A DNA stretch of 64,000 nt from Paraprevotella clara YIT 11840 (GTDB lineage Bacteria > Bacteroidota > Bacteroidia > Bacteroidales > Bacteroidaceae). Shown in pieces: positions 17,682 through 25,612 of this stretch. The position numbers and the translations under genes were made by a program. The notes beneath the pieces are model-generated. The model was not told the origin of the DNA. It saw only the letters and a list, made by a program, of their open reading frames with translations, and did no database searches. The stretch spans positions 124,001-188,000 of the forward strand of contig NZ_JH376592.1 in assembly GCF_000233955.1 (NCBI RefSeq). Reading direction: 5' to 3'. Each line of letters begins with the position of its first letter. Position 1 is the first letter of the stretch.

Positions 17682-19889
17682 ATGATTGTATGTATCGCAG
17701 AGAAACCCAGTGTGGGTAAAGACATTGCCAAAGTGCTGGGCGCCACGCAAGACCACCGTAATTATTGGGAAGGCAACGGCTACCAGGTCACTTGGACTTT
17801 CGGTCATCTTTGCGAGCTGAAGGAACCGCACGAATATACTCCGCTCTGGAAAGCGTGGAGCCTTTCTTCATTACCTATGATTCCTCCCCGCTTCGGCATC
17901 AAGCTGAAAAGCGACAAGGGCATCGAAGAACAGTTCCGGGTGATTGAGCGACTGATGCAGGCTGCCGACATGATCATCAACTGCGGAGATGCCGGGCAGG
18001 AGGGGGAGCTGATACAACGTTGGGTCATGCAGAAGGCCGGTGCCCGATGTCCGGTGAAACGCCTCTGGATTTCGTCACTCACGGAAGAAGCCATCCGTGA
18101 GGGATTCAGCAACCTGAAAGACCAGAGCGAATACCAGTCGCTCTACGAAGCCGGACTGAGCCGCGCCATCGGCGACTGGACTTTGGGCATGAACGCCACG
18201 CGGCTCTACACGTTGAAGTACGCACAGGGACGCCAGGTGCTGAGCATCGGACGGGTGCAGACTCCCACACTGGCCCTCATCGTCAACCGTCAACTGGAAA
18301 TCAAGAACTTCAAACCGGAACCTTATTGGGTGCTGACCACCCACTACCGTGATACAGTCTTTACCGCTGTGTTGGAACAAGACGAAGAGGAAACCGCAAC
18401 GGCTTCTCAGGAAAAAGGTGCGAACGGCAACGGAAGCGGCAAGGCAAACGATGTGGCACGCCGGGGATTCACCTCGGAAGAAGAAGGGCGGAAAGCCCTT
18501 GAACAAATCAAAGACGCACCGTTCACGATTACGTCCGTCACCAAGAAAAACGGAACGGAAGCCCCTCCCCGCTTGTACGACCTGACCTCGCTACAGGTGG
18601 AATGCAACCGCAAGTTTTCTTTCTCATCCGACCTGACCCTGCAACTCATCCAGTCGCTCTACGAGAAGAAATTCACGACTTATCCGCGTGTGGACACCAC
18701 TTTCCTGAGCGACGACATTTATCCGAAATGCAACGCCATTCTCAACGGTATAGCCGGCGAATACGCCGCCTTGCTCCAACCCTTACGTGGCGCGGCGTTG
18801 AAAAAGAGTAAAAAGGTGTTCGACTCTTCCAAAGTCACCGACCACCATGCCATTATCCCTACAGGAGTAGCACCACACGGCTTGACACCGGACGAACAAC
18901 GGGTATTCGACCTCGTGGCGCGGCGTTTCATCGCAGCGTTCTACCCCGACTGTAAATTTGCTACCACCACCATCCTCGGCGAAACGGCCGACATTCCATT
19001 CAAAGCCACCGGCAAACAGATTCTCTTGCCGGGCTGGCGGGACGTGTATGCACAGGAGGCCAAAACAGCGGAAACCTTGGCAAAAACCGCCGAGGAGGAA
19101 CGCACGCTTCCCGCTTTCACAAAAGGCGAAAGCGGCCCTCACGTACCGGACTTGGCCGAAAAATGGACACAACCGCCCAAACCTTACACAGAAGCCACGC
19201 TCTTGCGCGCCATGGAGACTGCGGGTCGCTTGGTGGACGACGACGAATTGCGTGATGCCTTGAAAGAGAACGGTATCGGCCGTCCGTCCACCCGGGCCGC
19301 CATCATCCAGACCCTCTTCAAGCGACATTATATCCGATTGGAACGGAAAAACCTGATAGCCACTCCCACGGGGGTGGAACTCATCAGCCTGATTCACGAA
19401 GAACTGCTCAAAAGTGCCGAGTTGACCGGCATTTGGGAACGCCGTCTGCGGTTGATTGAAAAGAAAACCTACGATGCCAAAACCTTTTTGGAAGAACTCA
19501 AGCAAATGGTAGCCGAAATCGTACATACCGTCCTGGCGGACAACACCAATCGCCGTGTCGCGGAAACACAGGAAGATAAGCCTGCACCCAAGGGAAAAAA
19601 GGGAGCCGCGAAAGAAAAACCGACCAAAACCCAAAAGACGACACGCAAAATCGCGAGTAAGCGAGAGCATAGCCAAGCTCGCTTGACTATGCCGAGCGGG
19701 AGCGATTTATCTAAAAAGTCGGCCGCCCCTCAAGCTGCCATAATTCCGGCCACGCCTCCTGCCCCCAAAGAGGGGGACCTCTGCCCGCTCTGCGGAAAAG
19801 GGCATATCATCAAAGGCAAGACCGCATTCGGCTGTTCGGAATGGAAAAACGGATGTACTTTCCGCGCACCGCTGGAAATCTCTTCATAA
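17682..19889 (+). CDS. topB: DNA topoisomerase III (type IA)
   Basis: A 735-residue enzyme that relaxes and decatenates DNA by passing one strand through a transient nick. I use the ATG at 17682 (MIVCIAEKPSVGKDIA), the usual TopB start, rather than the in-frame upstream extension. The Toprim domain shows AEKPSV and GDAGQEGELIQR. The nucleophile tyrosine is in KFTTYPRVDT, and DHHAIIPTG and ENGIGRPSTRA follow. Beyond about residue 620 is a low-complexity Lys/Ala/Thr linker, then a C-terminal zinc ribbon with CPLCGKGHI and FGCSEWKNGC. Topoisomerase III of this longer form is frequent both on Bacteroidales chromosomes and on their conjugative elements; nothing else here suggests a mobile element. 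Confidence 0.95.
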   Translation: MIVCIAEKPSVGKDIAKVLGATQDHRNYWEGNGYQVTWTFGHLCELKEPHEYTPLWKAWSLSSLPMIPPRFGIKLKSDKGIEEQFRVIERLMQAADMIINCGDAGQEGELIQRWVMQKAGARCPVKRLWISSLTEEAIREGFSNLKDQSEYQSLYEAGLSRAIGDWTLGMNATRLYTLKYAQGRQVLSIGRVQTPTLALIVNRQLEIKNFKPEPYWVLTTHYRDTVFTAVLEQDEEETATASQEKGANGNGSGKANDVARRGFTSEEEGRKALEQIKDAPFTITSVTKKNGTEAPPRLYDLTSLQVECNRKFSFSSDLTLQLIQSLYEKKFTTYPRVDTTFLSDDIYPKCNAILNGIAGEYAALLQPLRGAALKKSKKVFDSSKVTDHHAIIPTGVAPHGLTPDEQRVFDLVARRFIAAFYPDCKFATTTILGETADIPFKATGKQILLPGWRDVYAQEAKTAETLAKTAEEERTLPAFTKGESGPHVPDLAEKWTQPPKPYTEATLLRAMETAGRLVDDDELRDALKENGIGRPSTRAAIIQTLFKRHYIRLERKNLIATPTGVELISLIHEELLKSAELTGIWERRLRLIEKKTYDAKTFLEELKQMVAEIVHTVLADNTNRRVAETQEDKPAPKGKKGAAKEKPTKTQKTTRKIASKREHSQARLTMPSGSDLSKKSAAPQAAIIPATPPAPKEGDLCPLCGKGHIIKGKTAFGCSEWKNGCTFRAPLEISS

Positions 19890-19994
19890 GCCACGTCCTT
19901 GCATACCGTACCGCTCCTACACAGGAATTTTGCAAAAAGATCTTTCATCCTTCAGGTCGCATGGTAAGTCTCTCATACTTTTGATATTATAAGC

Positions 19995-20018
19995 TGAAGG
20001 ATGTTTCAGGCATCTTTC
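19995..20018 (+). repeat. Left arm of a 24-bp perfect inverted repeat
   Basis: The arm (core GGATGTTTCAGGCATC) is the exact reverse complement of 20146-20169. Unlike the inverton at 5004-5200, the enclosed 127 bp holds no TAnnTTTG on either strand, so it is not a promoter switch of that kind. Confidence 0.85.
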
Positions 20019-20046
20019 AGCCATGCTTCATTTCGCTTGATTCAGA

Positions 20047-20112
20047 TTGAAAAATCAGTTGGCTTAGAATGAAAAATCGTTTGGCTGAGATTGAAAAATC
20101 ATTCGGCTGAGA
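20047..20112 (+). repeat. Three tandem 22-nt units (dispersed repeat, copy 2)
   Basis: Three head-to-tail units of exactly 22 nt at 20047-20068, 20069-20090 and 20091-20112. Each has the pattern (A/T)TGAAAAATC, 4 variable bases, GGCT(T/G)AGA. They are followed by ACTTTTTA. There are no unique spacers, so this is not a CRISPR array. Confidence 0.85.
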
Positions 20113-20145
20113 ACTTTTTACCGCTTTCCGCAATGAAAGGAAACG

Positions 20146-20169
20146 GAAAGATGCCTGAAACATCCTTCA
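20146..20169 (-). repeat. Right arm of the 24-bp inverted repeat
   Basis: The exact reverse complement of 19995-20018 (core GATGCCTGAAACATCC). Together the arms could fold into a long stem carrying the 22-nt units in its loop. Confidence 0.85.
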
Positions 20170-20546
20170 TTCCATAACGCATTATATGTTAACCGGTTAC
20201 CTTATATCCTGAAAGATGAAGGATGTTTTTTCAAAACCCTTGGGGGGGAGCATGCAGGGAATGACGGACTCCGGCAAAACACCTTTTTCTACCCCGACAA
20301 CCTCCAACTGTCCCAAGTTCTTTGACAAAGGCACTCCATGCTTCCACCCCTGCCGCATACATTTACTCCTGTAAGGCTAAAGGATATGGTCTTACCACAA
20401 TCTTTGCAAGTGAAGTATTGCTTGAAAACATAAAATCAACCGCTTTTTGACCGATTTTGATTATTCAACACAGATTTCTGATAAAAAAATTTTTATAATT
20501 CATTTCTTTTTTATATGTTTACAAGAATGAACAACAAAGTAATATC

Positions 20547-21698
20547 ATGAAAAAGGCTCATTTATTGGTATTTATATTGATAGGCTTGTTGGGAGCTTGC
20601 CAAAACCACCCCCAAAGCATACAAAGTAAAATGGTCAATATCAGCGACAGTTCCATGATAGATATTAATCATTATGAGGTCAAAAAAATCAGTGTTGGGG
20701 AAAACATCACCAATAAGCCGATGGCTTCTCAGGTTATCTCAATGAACGGGGTAGATAAATACGTTATGTTGGACGAATTCTACCTCTATGTTTTTGATTG
20801 GCAACAAGGAATACTCGAAGATTCTGTTTCGCTCCATCAATGCGGCCTTCTTAGGAACTGTTCCGGATTTAATTATATAAATTCTGATTCTATTATCATT
20901 TACAATGATGGCAAGAAAACTGTCTTTTTAATTGACTCGAACGGAAATATTCAAAAACGTTGGAATATCCCCCGAAGTGATAATTATACACAATGGGTCT
21001 CTTCAGTAGATGCACTGAACGGGACACGTATTGAATCCGACCATGAAAAGTTTCTGCTTTCCGGAAGCATATTGGGTGCACTAAGCCAAGCGAAAGGTTT
21101 GACCATCCCCATATCTGAATGCTTATACAAGGAATCAGGCGAATGGAAATCTGTTGCTTATTATCCTGATTTATATATGCAATATAATTGGGGAGGATAT
21201 TATATGAATTGCACATACGTAACTAAGGATTCAAAAGGCCGCTACCTGTATAGTTTCCCTATATTGGATAAAGTACTGCGTTATAATAATGATTTTTCAT
21301 TGTGCGATACCATACCAATGAAAAGCCGGTACGATAAGGGCATTGAAGAATTTGCATTTGACGGTTCAGAAGATGAAACTAATGAAATCCGTTACTATAT
21401 CAGCCAAACTACTTATTCCAATATCATATATGATCCTTACCGGAATCTCTACCTGAGACTTGCAGAACATCCGTTACAAGACTGGAACGAGAAAGGAGCA
21501 TTTTGCAAACCGTTCTCCATCGTCATATCGGATACGAAGGGAGAAATTTTGTCGGAAAGCAGCATCTCAACGGATTACAAAAAGTTCCATTACCAAAACA
21601 TGCACGTTTGTAAAGAGGGAATTGCCATTGCCATGGAAAATCCCGACGAGAACCACATCTATTTTGCTTGTATTAAAATTAGTGGATCATTTAAATAA
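20547..21698 (+). CDS. DUF4221-like lipoprotein
   Basis: A 383-residue lipoprotein (MKKAHLLVFILIGLLGAC, lipobox LGAC). The body is a repetitive beta-rich fold with YVMLDEFYLYVFDW, SIIIYNDGKKTVFLIDSNG and YLYSFPILDKVLRYNNDF, in keeping with the DUF4221 propeller family of Bacteroides. Such proteins are thought to bind ligands on the surface or in the periplasm; no catalytic motif is seen. Base composition is lower in GC than its neighbours downstream. It is followed after 8 nt by another propeller lipoprotein, so the two form an operon. Confidence 0.75.
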   Translation: MKKAHLLVFILIGLLGACQNHPQSIQSKMVNISDSSMIDINHYEVKKISVGENITNKPMASQVISMNGVDKYVMLDEFYLYVFDWQQGILEDSVSLHQCGLLRNCSGFNYINSDSIIIYNDGKKTVFLIDSNGNIQKRWNIPRSDNYTQWVSSVDALNGTRIESDHEKFLLSGSILGALSQAKGLTIPISECLYKESGEWKSVAYYPDLYMQYNWGGYYMNCTYVTKDSKGRYLYSFPILDKVLRYNNDFSLCDTIPMKSRYDKGIEEFAFDGSEDETNEIRYYISQTTYSNIIYDPYRNLYLRLAEHPLQDWNEKGAFCKPFSIVISDTKGEILSESSISTDYKKFHYQNMHVCKEGIAIAMENPDENHIYFACIKISGSFK

Positions 21699-21706
21699 AC
21701 AGCACA

Positions 21707-22840
21707 ATGAATAAACGTCATTTTCTATTGCTGTGTATTTTTTGCTTATGCGCATGTAGCCGACAAAAAGGCGGAGCTATAATAGATTTGACCGACATAG
21801 GACAGAACGAAATCGTTGTTCCTACAGAAAGCATTTACTCTTCCATAAAATTCATTCCGCTTGAGACCCACGGGCAAAGCATATTGAGCAGCCCGAACGT
21901 GTTTGGAATGGACGGCGACAACGTGCTGATTTGGGAGCAAGACGAGATTCTGAGATTTGATTCCAATGGAAAATTCCTGAACAGAGTGGGACGGTTAGGA
22001 AAAGGACATGGAGAACACGAGCGTATCAACTCAGCCAATTATGATGAAAACAAGAAAATTATCTATGTCGGAAACATGGGAGGTTTCATATATAAATACG
22101 ACCTTGAAGGCAACTATATAGGACAGTTCAAGATAGCCGAAAACGGTGAAATCCTCCAGACTGTCAGGTTCAACAAACAGTTGGACGCCTTGGTTTGCGA
22201 GACGAGGAAGTATTCTGGCGAGGGGCTTCAGGTCAGCCTTCGTACAGTGTCGCCTGAAGGAGTCGAGAAAGGTACATATCCTATATATGAAGATAACGAA
22301 CAGGTTTCACGTAGTATGACAAGGACCGGCATGCTTCGTAATACTTCGGAGGGAGTCATGTTCATGCTGCCATTTGACGACAAAGTGACTTTACTTACCC
22401 AACAAGGTATCATAGACACATTAACGATGGACAGAGGTAATCTTCGCCCAAGCAGGAAACTATGTGAAAACTGGGATTATGCGGACGAACTCTACAGGAC
22501 GAAGTATCAAATCGACAACATTGTGGTTACAGATAAATACTTTTATTTAACCGTGACCATGGACAAGGAGCAGTGCGACCTACTGATAGACCGCCACTCG
22601 TATGCTTTTATCCACGATAAGAAGTATGCTTATGGAAGTGAATCGGAACACCTTTCTTTAAAAGGATTCAAGCATGTAAGTTTTTGGCCTTGGGTGGCAT
22701 TCAATGATAAGGCGGTGGATTTACTGCCCATAGACAGGTTTGACGACAACGACTTGGAAGTTTTAAAGAAAATAGCGGTAAACGATTATCCATTGAACGA
22801 CATGTCCAATCCCATCTTAGTTGTCGCAGAAGAAAAATGA
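21707..22840 (+). CDS. 6-bladed beta-propeller lipoprotein
   Basis: A 377-residue lipoprotein (MNKRHFLLLCIFCLCAC). The NHL-like blades are visible as ILRFDSNGKFLNRVGRLGKGHGEH, FIYKYDLEGNYIGQFK and VTLLTQQGIIDTLTM. This matches the Bacteroides 6-bladed beta-propeller (DUF5128-like) family. These lipoproteins are often found in pairs and near nutrient loci; the ligand is unknown. It starts 8 nt after the DUF4221-like gene. The following GH43 gene has its own -7 element, so the operon probably ends here. Confidence 0.8.
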   Translation: MNKRHFLLLCIFCLCACSRQKGGAIIDLTDIGQNEIVVPTESIYSSIKFIPLETHGQSILSSPNVFGMDGDNVLIWEQDEILRFDSNGKFLNRVGRLGKGHGEHERINSANYDENKKIIYVGNMGGFIYKYDLEGNYIGQFKIAENGEILQTVRFNKQLDALVCETRKYSGEGLQVSLRTVSPEGVEKGTYPIYEDNEQVSRSMTRTGMLRNTSEGVMFMLPFDDKVTLLTQQGIIDTLTMDRGNLRPSRKLCENWDYADELYRTKYQIDNIVVTDKYFYLTVTMDKEQCDLLIDRHSYAFIHDKKYAYGSESEHLSLKGFKHVSFWPWVAFNDKAVDLLPIDRFDDNDLEVLKKIAVNDYPLNDMSNPILVVAEEK

Positions 22841-22916
22841 AATATAAAACAGTTAAACTGTATTAAAAGAACAAACGTTCGTGTGTAAACAGCACACTCT
22901 TCACTCCCTATTTATA

Positions 22917-22924
22917 TACCTTTG
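22917..22924 (+). promoter_or_regulatory. -7 promoter element of the GH43 gene
   Basis: TACCTTTG, a perfect TAnnTTTG, 40 bp before the ATG at 22964. No clear -33 element. Confidence 0.55.
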
Positions 22925-22963
22925 AAGAGAATTTCAACCCAATAACTTTTAATCACTAAAACC

Positions 22964-25444
22964 ATGAACAGTACTCGCATCAGCAAACTGATTCTTAGTT
23001 TACTATTTTTATGCCTGGCAACCACAGGCCGTGCACAAACCTTCCCTCGCCTGCTTCTGGGTGGGGATTATCCCGACCCGTCCATCATCAGGGAAGGAAA
23101 AGACTTCTACATGACGAACTCATCTTTTAATTATGCACCGGGACTGCTCGTCTGGCATTCTACCGACTTGGTGAACTGGACACCCATAGCCCGTGCACTC
23201 CATGCCCTCGACGGTTCGGTCTACGCTCCAGACTTGGTGAAGTACAAAGGACGTTACTATATCTACTATCCCGCTGCCGGAGCCAACTATGTGGTCTATG
23301 CCGACAACATCCGCGGCCCGTGGAGCCAACCGGTGAAACTCGACCTGACGGGCATCGACCCCGGACATGTAGTGGGCGAAGACGGTAAGCGGTATTTATA
23401 TGTAGACAAAGGTGCCATAGCCCCGCTGAGCGATGACGGGCTGAAAGTGACGGGACCGAAAAAGACCGTCTACGAAGGCTGGCAATTCCCCAAAGAATGG
23501 AAAACCGAAGGCAATGGCGACATGTTCCTCGAAGGTCCGAAACTGTTGCACAAGGACGGTTATTATTATATGGTATCGGCAGAAGGCGGCACGGCCGGAC
23601 CGGCCACGAGCCACATGGTGGTTGTGGCACGTTCCAAAAGCGTGTTCGGGCCGTGGGAAAACTCTCCCTACAATCCTTTGGTGCATACCTATAGTGCAAG
23701 CGACCCTTGGTGGTCGAAAGGACACGGTACGCTCATCGACGATGCCGAAGGAAACTGGTGGGTGGTGTACCACGCTTACGCACAAGGTTACCACACGTTG
23801 GGCCGGCAGACGCTGATAGACCCGGTGGAATGGACGGCCGACGGATGGGTCAAGTTGCGGCATGACGCCCGTCCGCTCCCGGCACAAGCCCCTGAAAAAC
23901 ACGGACTGGAACTTTCCGACGACTTCACGGGCAAGCAGCTCGGCCTGCAATGGACCTTTTGGAAGGAATACGCCCCCGAAAGCCTCTCGTTCGGCAAGGA
24001 TGGCATGAGCGTCAAAGCCAAAGGCAAGACACCGGCTGACGGACGGTTGCTCATGGTTACAGCCACCGACAAGAACTATGAACTCACGACGGAAATCGCT
24101 CTCGGAAAAGGAAACACGGGCGGCCTGCTCTTGTTCTATGACGAGAAGGCATATGCCGGTGTCGCTTCGGACGGAAAGACGTTCACGATATACCGCAACG
24201 GGGAAAAAACCGAAACCATGCCGTCCGATTACCACAAGCATTTCCACCTCCGCCTGCTCAACCGTGCCAACCGCGTGACCCTCTCTGCCAGCAAGGACGG
24301 AAAGTCATGGAAGGAACTGGCCACGGATATCGACGTGTCGGGACTTCATCACAACAACTACGGTGGGTTCTATGCCCTTCGTCCTGCACTCCTGTCCGCG
24401 GGAAAAGGACGTACTACTTTCCGCAACTTCACCTACCGTGACGCCACACCGCAAGAAAAAGACATGGCGGCCTACCTTATGGTATTCCATCAGGACGAAG
24501 ACCACTGCCTGCATGCGGCCATCAGCCGTGACGGTTATACGTTTACCGCTCTGAACGACGGCAAGCCCATTATTGCAGGCGATACGATTGCCGACCAGAA
24601 AGGTATCCGCGACCCGCATATCTACCGTGGTCCGGACGGCGGCTTCTACTTGGCCATGACCGACCTGCATATTTATGCACAACGCGACGGTTACCGCGAT
24701 ACGGAATGGGAGCGCGACGGAAAAACTTATGGCTGGGGAAACAACCGTGGCTTGGTGCTGATGAAGTCGTTCGACCTCATCCATTGGACGCGCACCAACA
24801 TACGTTTCGACCAAATGTCCAAGGAATTTGCACAAATCGGTTGCGCTTGGGCGCCGGAAACGGTCTACGACCCCGTCACGGGACGGATGATGATTTATTT
24901 TACCATGCGGTTCGGCACCGAGCAGAACAGGCTTTATTATGTCTACGTAAACCAAGATTTCAACCGTATCGAGAGCATTCCGCAAATCTTGTTTGAATAC
25001 CCCTCGGGAGCGTCTGCCATCGACGGCGACATCACCCCGATATGGAACGAGGAACGGCAAAAAATGGAATATCACTTGTTCTACGTGGCGCATGAATCCG
25101 GTTCGGGCATCAAACAGGCGGTTTCCGACCGTATCGACGGAGGCTACCGGTTCGACCCGCGTTGGATAGACTTTGAACCGGTGGCCTGCGAGGCGCCTAA
25201 CGTCTGGAAACGAATCGGTGAAGACAAATGGGTGCTCATGTACGATATATTCGGTATCAACCCACATAACTTCGGTTTTGTAGAAACCAGCGATTTCGTA
25301 CACTTCAAAAACTTGGGACGCTTCAACGAAGGCGTGATGAAGACCACTAACTTCCGGTCGCCCAAGCACGGCGCAGTCATCCACCTGACCCAAGAAGAGG
25401 CCGACCGGCTGGAGAATTATTGGAACGGGAAAAAACAGAAATAA
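22964..25444 (+). CDS. Secreted protein with two glycoside hydrolase family 43 modules
   Basis: 826 residues with a signal peptide ending GRAQT. Module 1 (about 28-300) is a 5-bladed GH43 propeller: base Asp38 in DYPDPS, pKa-modulating Asp90 in YAPDLVKYKG, acid Glu190 in LEGPKLLHKDGYYYM. Residues of about 310-492 are a beta-sandwich of the kind that packs against GH43 propellers (LSDDFTGKQLGLQW). Module 2 (about 500-815) is a second propeller: Asp550 in GIRDPHIYRG, Glu632 in WAPETVYD in place of the usual modulating Asp, and Glu742 in CEAPNVWK. GH43 enzymes release xylose or arabinose, sometimes galactose, from plant polysaccharides. Two modules imply two bonds attacked by one protein; exact substrates are not readable. 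It is next to a lyase gene, with a terminator after it. Confidence 0.9.
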   Translation: MNSTRISKLILSLLFLCLATTGRAQTFPRLLLGGDYPDPSIIREGKDFYMTNSSFNYAPGLLVWHSTDLVNWTPIARALHALDGSVYAPDLVKYKGRYYIYYPAAGANYVVYADNIRGPWSQPVKLDLTGIDPGHVVGEDGKRYLYVDKGAIAPLSDDGLKVTGPKKTVYEGWQFPKEWKTEGNGDMFLEGPKLLHKDGYYYMVSAEGGTAGPATSHMVVVARSKSVFGPWENSPYNPLVHTYSASDPWWSKGHGTLIDDAEGNWWVVYHAYAQGYHTLGRQTLIDPVEWTADGWVKLRHDARPLPAQAPEKHGLELSDDFTGKQLGLQWTFWKEYAPESLSFGKDGMSVKAKGKTPADGRLLMVTATDKNYELTTEIALGKGNTGGLLLFYDEKAYAGVASDGKTFTIYRNGEKTETMPSDYHKHFHLRLLNRANRVTLSASKDGKSWKELATDIDVSGLHHNNYGGFYALRPALLSAGKGRTTFRNFTYRDATPQEKDMAAYLMVFHQDEDHCLHAAISRDGYTFTALNDGKPIIAGDTIADQKGIRDPHIYRGPDGGFYLAMTDLHIYAQRDGYRDTEWERDGKTYGWGNNRGLVLMKSFDLIHWTRTNIRFDQMSKEFAQIGCAWAPETVYDPVTGRMMIYFTMRFGTEQNRLYYVYVNQDFNRIESIPQILFEYPSGASAIDGDITPIWNEERQKMEYHLFYVAHESGSGIKQAVSDRIDGGYRFDPRWIDFEPVACEAPNVWKRIGEDKWVLMYDIFGINPHNFGFVETSDFVHFKNLGRFNEGVMKTTNFRSPKHGAVIHLTQEEADRLENYWNGKKQK

Positions 25445-25468
25445 CCGAAGAAAAATTACCTCATCCCC

Positions 25469-25515
25469 AACCGCGACACAAGGAAAGCTAATCCCTGTGC
25501 CGCGGTTTTCTTTTC
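25469..25515 (+). terminator. Intrinsic terminator after the GH43 gene
   Basis: The stem AACCGCG / CGCGGTT continues inward through CACA / TGTG with a few mismatches, and is followed by TTCTTTTC. It begins 24 nt past the stop codon. Confidence 0.75.
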
Positions 25516-25612
25516 TAATTTAACGTTCTTTATACTTTTTATAACAGGTAGTTTTAATTGTTCATTCGTATAAACATAAAACGAATGACTCAATTTATAT
25601 CGAATCACACTT

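Larger units (their letters stand above)
19890..20546. other. Repeat-rich intergenic region
   Basis: 656 bp without a convincing gene. It contains a 24-bp perfect inverted repeat (19995-20018 and 20146-20169) enclosing three 22-nt tandem units (20047-20112), plus related GAAGGATG/GAAAGATG words near 19939-19955 and 20209-20226. Near 20375-20440 the minus strand translates to a short FTCKDCGKTISFSLTG stretch, which may be the remnant of a transposase zinc finger. The last 100 bp are very AT-rich and probably hold the promoter of the next gene. Confidence 0.65.

Noticed and set aside
20047-20112. Tandem 22-nt units as a CRISPR array
   Set aside because: The units abut with no spacers, there are only three, and no cas genes are in the window. 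The same cores occur singly at other sites.
20375-20440. Minus-strand stretch FTCKDCGKTISFSLTG resembling a transposase zinc finger
   Set aside because: Only about 16 residues match, the frame is closed by stops on both sides, and no terminal repeats are visible. It may be an old remnant but cannot be supported.
25562-25588. Small inverted repeat TCATTCGT / ACGAATGA before the lyase gene as an operator
   Set aside because: Only 8 bp per arm in an AT-rich leader, with no second copy near related genes; too weak to call.
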